Part shown: one piece after another, positions 6,819 through 8,855 of the stretch
How the letters are laid out: each line of letters opens with the position of its first letter
Numbering within the stretch: position 1 is the first letter of the stretch
Origin: Clostridia bacterium
Lineage (GTDB): Bacteria > Bacillota > Clostridia > Christensenellales > Aristaeellaceae
Length of the DNA: 8,855 nt
Direction of reading: 5' to 3'
Assembly: GCA_016296675.1 (NCBI GenBank)
Contig: JAEDIV010000107.1
Span: forward strand, 1 to 8,855
Translations under genes and position numbers: made by a program
The notes under the pieces: generated by a model
Told to the model about the DNA's origin: nothing
The model's input: only the letters and a program-made list of their open reading frames with translations
The model's database searches: none

Positions 6819-7376
6819 TTAATTGGTAATGCTACTTTCTGCTTCTGCGATGCCCTCCTCCAGGTAGCCCCGGATCCAAATGAGGACATCAGGAGTATTC
6901 AGCGGAACGCCGGAGAGCACCTGGCGCACTTCCTGCGTGCTGAATTCAAACAAACCTTCCCCGTAACGATAGGAAAACTCAAATTCGATATCCTCGGGCG
7001 AACCGTTGATCAAGGAGACTATGGTATCCTCAATCGCGCCCATCGGAGGCAGATCGACATGTGAGCGAGTAAAGGTAAGGGACAGCTTCGTGCCGACCCC
7101 GACCGTGCTTTCAATGCCGAATTCGCCTTCACACATTTCGCACAGCTGCTTGATCATTGGAATGCCCAGTCCCACTTTGCGCGTTTTGCGCGTGGTGGAA
7201 AACGGGCTAACGACGCGCTTTAAAAACGCCTCGTCCATACCGCAGCCGTTATCCTCGATAAAAACCCGGATCAGATCCTTGTCCAAATCGATCTCAATCG
7301 AAATGCGTATGCGCGTTGCCTTTGCCGCAACCGAATTCTGCGCAAGATCCAGTATATACAGGGATAACTCGTTCAT
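6819..7376 (-). CDS. ATP-binding (GHKL/HATPase) kinase-like protein encoded within the hydrogenase operon
   Basis: A 185-residue protein with a complete HATPase_c domain: N-box region ILDLAQNSVAAKA (8-20, Asn14), G1 box EDNGCGMD (41-48), G2 box KVGLGIPMI (67-75) and G3-like GVGTKLSL (93-100). There is no HisKA dimerisation/phosphoacceptor segment, sensor domain or membrane helix before it, so it is not a complete sensor kinase. The C-terminal 80 residues, with FEFSYRYGEGLFEFS (132-146), are not a domain I recognise. Its ATG (7374-7376) overlaps the hndA stop as TAATG and has no good ribosome binding site, implying translational coupling. Kinase-like genes are known in hyd/hnd operons of Clostridia and Thermotogae, but their role is unsettled; a regulator of expression or assembly is inferred. 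Codon use is less biased (ATA, CGG and TTA occur) than in the flanking Fe-S subunits. Confidence 0.88.
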   Translation of the reverse strand: MNELSLYILDLAQNSVAAKATRIRISIEIDLDKDLIRVFIEDNGCGMDEAFLKRVVSPFSTTRKTRKVGLGIPMIKQLCEMCEGEFGIESTVGVGTKLSLTFTRSHVDLPPMGAIEDTIVSLINGSPEDIEFEFSYRYGEGLFEFSTQEVRQVLSGVPLNTPDVLIWIRGYLEEGIAEAESSITN

Positions 7377-7849
7377 TACGCCTGGCGATACTTCGCAAGG
7401 ATGCCCGGGATCTTTTCCGGAACGAGCGCGCCGTATACGTCGTCGTTAATCATCATTACAGGAGCAAGACCGCAAGCGCCTAAGCAGCGGGTGTCCTTGA
7501 TGGTGAAAAGACCGTCGGGGCTGGTCTTTCCAACAGGAGTGTTCAGCTCCTTGCTTACGCGATCCAGAACGGCCTGGGCGCCCTTTACGTAGCAAGCGGT
7601 TCCAAGGCAAACGCCGATGATGTACTCGCCGCGCGGTTCAAGCGCAAACTGGGAATAGAAGGTAGCAACGCCGTAGACTTCACTCAGCGTGGAGCCGAGG
7701 CCTTCGGCAATGCGTACCTGAACGTCCTTCGGTACATGGCCGAAGATGTCCTGGGCGGACTGCAGCGTTCTCATGACAGCGCCTTCCTGCCCTTTGTTTG
7801 CGGCGATCACTTTATCGAGCTCCGCATACTTCTCACGAATGTCAGGCAT
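7376..7849 (-). CDS. hndA: NuoE-like [2Fe-2S] subunit of the hydrogenase complex (HndA/HydC type)
   Basis: A 157-residue thioredoxin-like ferredoxin subunit, first gene of the operon, which partners the NuoF-like subunit in electron transfer. An N-terminal helical part (MPDIREKYAELDKVI, then LQSAQDIFGHVPKDV) is followed by the NuoE hallmark SEVYGVATFYSQF (56-68). The four cluster Cys are Cys81 and Cys86 (CLGTAC) and Cys122 and Cys126 (RCLGACGLAP). Length matches NuoE/HydC (about 155-165). I chose ATG 7849: GGGAGGT (7857-7863) precedes it with 7 to 8 bases spacing. An in-frame TTG at 7888 would add 13 residues and has no better signal. The stop overlaps the next start by one base (TAATG). The operon runs hndA - HATPase - hndB - hndC - hndD with gaps of -1, 20, 29 and 37 bases. 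Confidence 0.95.
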   Translation of the reverse strand: MPDIREKYAELDKVIAANKGQEGAVMRTLQSAQDIFGHVPKDVQVRIAEGLGSTLSEVYGVATFYSQFALEPRGEYIIGVCLGTACYVKGAQAVLDRVSKELNTPVGKTSPDGLFTIKDTRCLGACGLAPVMMINDDVYGALVPEKIPGILAKYRQA

Positions 7850-8015
7850 AGACGAAACCTCCCTAAGATAATCTTTGCACAAGCACAAATGCGAGCGTCA
7901 ATTCTCGTCATTTTATGCGTTACACATGATGACACTTACACCCTCTAAACGCACGTAAAAAGCCAATATCGCTTCTAAGCCATATCAACCTCTTCTGCCT
8001 TTTTAAGGTATGCAT

Positions 8016-8051
8016 ATATCATTGATGATATTGTATCATATCACCTATCAT
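8016..8051. promoter_or_regulatory. Candidate operator: dyad and three TATCAT boxes over the hnd promoter
   Basis: ATATCAT (8016-8022) and ATGATAT (8025-8031) form a perfect 7-bp dyad with a 2-base spacer, covering the likely start point and touching the -10 box. TATCAT occurs in direct orientation at 8017-8022, 8034-8039 and 8046-8051. A second overlapping dyad is ATGATA (8025-8030) with TATCAT (8034-8039). The position suggests repressor binding. It does not match the TTGTTAA-type Rex site. The regulator is unknown. Confidence 0.4.
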
Positions 8052-8059
8052 CAATTCAA
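8030..8059 (-). promoter_or_regulatory. Extended -10 promoter for the hnd hydrogenase operon
   Basis: On the minus strand, TTGAAT (8054-8059) is followed after 18 bases by TACAAT (8030-8035), preceded by TG one base away (TGATACAAT), an extended -10 element. The start point would be near 8022-8024, giving a leader of about 170 nt before the hndA ATG at 7849. No better promoter is visible closer to the gene. Confidence 0.55.
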
Positions 8060-8111
8060 GCATTTTTCTATGAATTGGATTGTTTTTTTGTTGTATACCC
8101 GTTACGGATGG

Positions 8112-8140
8112 TTGCAAAACAATATTTTTCGTGTTATTAT
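8112..8140 (+). promoter_or_regulatory. Extended -10 promoter for the YegP-domain gene
   Basis: TTGCAA (8112-8117) and TATTAT (8135-8140) are separated by 17 bases, and TG at 8132-8133 makes an extended -10 element (TGTTATTAT). The surrounding sequence is AT-rich. The start point would be about 8147, leaving a leader of some 60 nt. Confidence 0.6.
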
Positions 8141-8155
8141 ATATTTAATTCTGTA

Positions 8156-8190
8156 GGATAGGATTTATTGGTCCTGTCCGACAATTTTTT
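8156..8190 (+). promoter_or_regulatory. Leader hairpin with T6 run upstream of the YegP-domain gene (possible attenuator)
   Basis: GGATAGGA (8156-8163) pairs with TCCTGTCC (8172-8179) over 8 bp with one G-U pair and an 8-base loop. It is followed after five bases by TTTTTT (8185-8190), just before the ribosome binding site. It resembles a weak intrinsic terminator or a 5' stabilising stem-loop in the mRNA leader. No competing antiterminator fold is obvious. Confidence 0.4.
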
Positions 8191-8207
8191 CAAGGGAGGA
8201 ACTATCC

Positions 8208-8579
8208 ATGGGCAAATTTCTTTTAAAGAAAACTGCTACCGGTTTTAATTTCCATCTCGCAGCCTCCAACGGCGAAACCATCTGTGTTTCTGAAGTCTAC
8301 AAAGCCAAGCCCTCCTGCTTAAACGGCATCAAGTCCGTTAAGGTAAACGCTCCCGTTGCCGGCGTTGAAGATCAGACGCAGGAAAACTATGAAAAGTGCT
8401 TAAATCCCAAGTTCGAAATCTACGAGAGCAAAAACGGCGAATTCCGCTTCCGCCTGCGCGCCAGAAACGGCCAGATCATCGCTTCCTCCGAAGGCTATAA
8501 GGCGCTGGCAAGCTGCAAAAACGGCATCGAAAGCGTAAAGAAGAACGCTCCCGAAGCTGAGATCGAAGAAGCTGAATAA
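8208..8579 (+). CDS. Small protein with two tandem YegP (DUF1508) domains
   Basis: A 123-residue soluble protein with two copies of the YegP/DUF1508 fold, residues about 3-51 and 68-117. Matching positions include GFNFHLAASNGETI (12-25) with EFRFRLRARNGQII (78-91), SEVYKAKPSCLNGIKSVKVNAP (28-49) with SEGYKALASCKNGIESVKKNAP (94-115). The repeats are joined by an acidic, Gln/Asn-rich linker (about 52-66) and followed by an acidic tail EAEIEEAE. E. coli YegP is of similar size and also duplicated; the family's biochemical role is not known to me. ATG 8208 is preceded by GGGAGG with 8 bases spacing. It has its own promoter, leader hairpin and terminator, so it is a single-gene unit transcribed away from the hydrogenase operon. 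No signal peptide or membrane segment is present. Confidence 0.92.
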   Translation: MGKFLLKKTATGFNFHLAASNGETICVSEVYKAKPSCLNGIKSVKVNAPVAGVEDQTQENYEKCLNPKFEIYESKNGEFRFRLRARNGQIIASSEGYKALASCKNGIESVKKNAPEAEIEEAE

Positions 8580-8600
8580 GATTTTATTCCTTTGATAAAT

Positions 8601-8633
8601 AAGGGGCTGTTGCACAACAGCCCCTTTGATTAT
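8601..8633 (+). terminator. Intrinsic terminator of the YegP-domain gene
   Basis: AAGGGGCTGTTG (8601-8612) and CAACAGCCCCTT (8615-8626) are perfect complements, giving an 11-bp stem with loop GCAC, 21 bases after the stop codon. The + strand tail is TTGATTATATC, moderately T-rich. On the other strand the tail ATTTATC is also T/A-rich, so it may work in both directions. A smaller dyad TTTGAT/ATCAAA (8625-8630 and 8634-8639) overlaps its 3' side. Confidence 0.8.
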
Positions 8634-8639
8634 ATCAAA

Positions 8640-8801
8640 TAATCCTTTTCTTTTGATAAGATCCATCTGCTTGGTCGCGTTTCCGCCCATAAGAAACAGA
8701 CAGGAGGCAGTCTCAATTTGCCTTTGTGCGGAATCAGATTCTGTTCTTTCGTCAATTACAAAAAAATGATGAAAACGGTATATTTTCTATGGAAAATATA
8801 C
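8640..8801. other. Intergenic stretch without a recognisable gene, ending in a 10-bp hairpin
   Basis: I see no gene, tRNA or promoter of convincing quality. At its right end GTATATTTTC (8778-8787) and GAAAATATAC (8792-8801) form a perfect 10-bp AT-rich hairpin with loop TATG. It directly abuts the second copy of the 54-bp repeat, in the same relative place as the GC palindrome next to copy 1. Confidence 0.6.
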
Positions 8802-8855
8802 TCAGATCATCAACAAACCTCCGGGAGAGGTATGGAGAGGGAGCGCACTTCCTCT
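8802..8855. repeat. Dispersed structured repeat, copy 2, cut by the window edge
   Basis: This copy matches 2542-2595 at 50 of 54 positions in the same orientation. It keeps both stems: ACCTC (8817-8821) with GAGGT (8827-8831), and the left arm ATGGAGAGGGAG (8832-8843) with CTTCCTCT (8848-8855). The second loop is CGCA instead of ATAA. The right arm is truncated by the end of the window; if the stem is conserved the next bases should be CCAT. Confidence 0.8.

Larger units (their letters stand above)
7850..8207. other. Divergent regulatory region, 358 bases, without a gene
   Basis: The region separates the leftward hnd operon from the rightward YegP-domain gene. It holds two divergent extended -10 promoters (8030-8059 leftward, 8112-8140 rightward), a dyad and TATCAT boxes over the leftward promoter, a leader of about 170 nt for the operon, and a hairpin with T-run in the other leader. 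The operon leader also contains an imperfect direct repeat, AAGCCAATATC (7960-7970) and AAGCCATATC (7977-7986). I see no known riboswitch or T-box pattern. Confidence 0.75.

Noticed and set aside
7850..7888. TTG start at 7888 for the NuoE-like protein (adding MCLCKDYLREVSS)
   Set aside because: GGGAGGT is correctly placed for ATG 7849, and the extra residues are not part of the NuoE fold.
8016..8059. Possible Rex (redox regulator) operator
   Set aside because: Rex would be an attractive regulator for a hydrogenase, but the dyad ATATCAT-TG-ATGATAT does not resemble the TTGTTAA/TTAACAA-type consensus.
8718..8855. Open frame from TTG 8718 after AGGAGG (8702-8707), running through the repeat to the window edge
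   Set aside because: The translated sequence has no family character and passes through the non-coding repeat, which in copy 1 is interrupted by a stop soon after. It is most likely a spurious frame, although the cut edge prevents certainty.

Overview
The window looks like chromosomal DNA of an anaerobic, fermentative Firmicute of the class Clostridia. The evidence is the strong AGGAGG-type ribosome binding sites, the AT-rich extended -10 promoters, and a multisubunit NAD(P)-linked [FeFe] hydrogenase operon of the clostridial/Hnd type. I cannot name a genus from the sequence alone.

Left part (1-2430, + strand): the 3' end of a gene for a probable papain-like/C39-like cysteine peptidase domain protein, a terminator-like hairpin, then a complete gene for a cytoplasmic heparinase II/III family protein (629 aa), suggesting use of acidic or uronic-acid-containing glycans.

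Convergent gap (2431-2796): 366 bases without a gene. From 2518 to 2785 it is almost continuously built of inverted repeats: a GC palindrome, a 54-bp repeat unit that recurs at the right edge of the window, and three long hairpins. The outermost GC-rich arms are 16-bp inverted repeats of each other, so the block resembles a non-coding palindromic repeat element that may also serve as a terminator cluster between the convergent transcription units.

Centre (2797-7849, - strand): a five-gene operon in the order hndA (NuoE-like) - HATPase - hndB-like - hndC (NuoF-like) - hndD ([FeFe] hydrogenase). The four Fe-S subunits should form a soluble complex that exchanges electrons among NAD(P)H, ferredoxin and H2, probably by electron bifurcation/confurcation. 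The fifth gene is a kinase-like ATP-binding protein without its own phosphoacceptor domain. It is translationally coupled to hndA and is likely regulatory. The maturases HydE, HydF and HydG are not in the window.

Divergent regulatory gap (7850-8207): a leftward extended -10 promoter for the operon, overlapped by a dyad and repeated TATCAT boxes, with a leader of about 170 nt; and a rightward extended -10 promoter for the next gene, with a hairpin and T6 run in its leader.

Right part (8208-8855, + strand): a small protein with two tandem YegP/DUF1508 domains, a strong terminator hairpin, and a gene-free stretch ending in a hairpin and the second copy of the 54-bp repeat, cut by the window edge.
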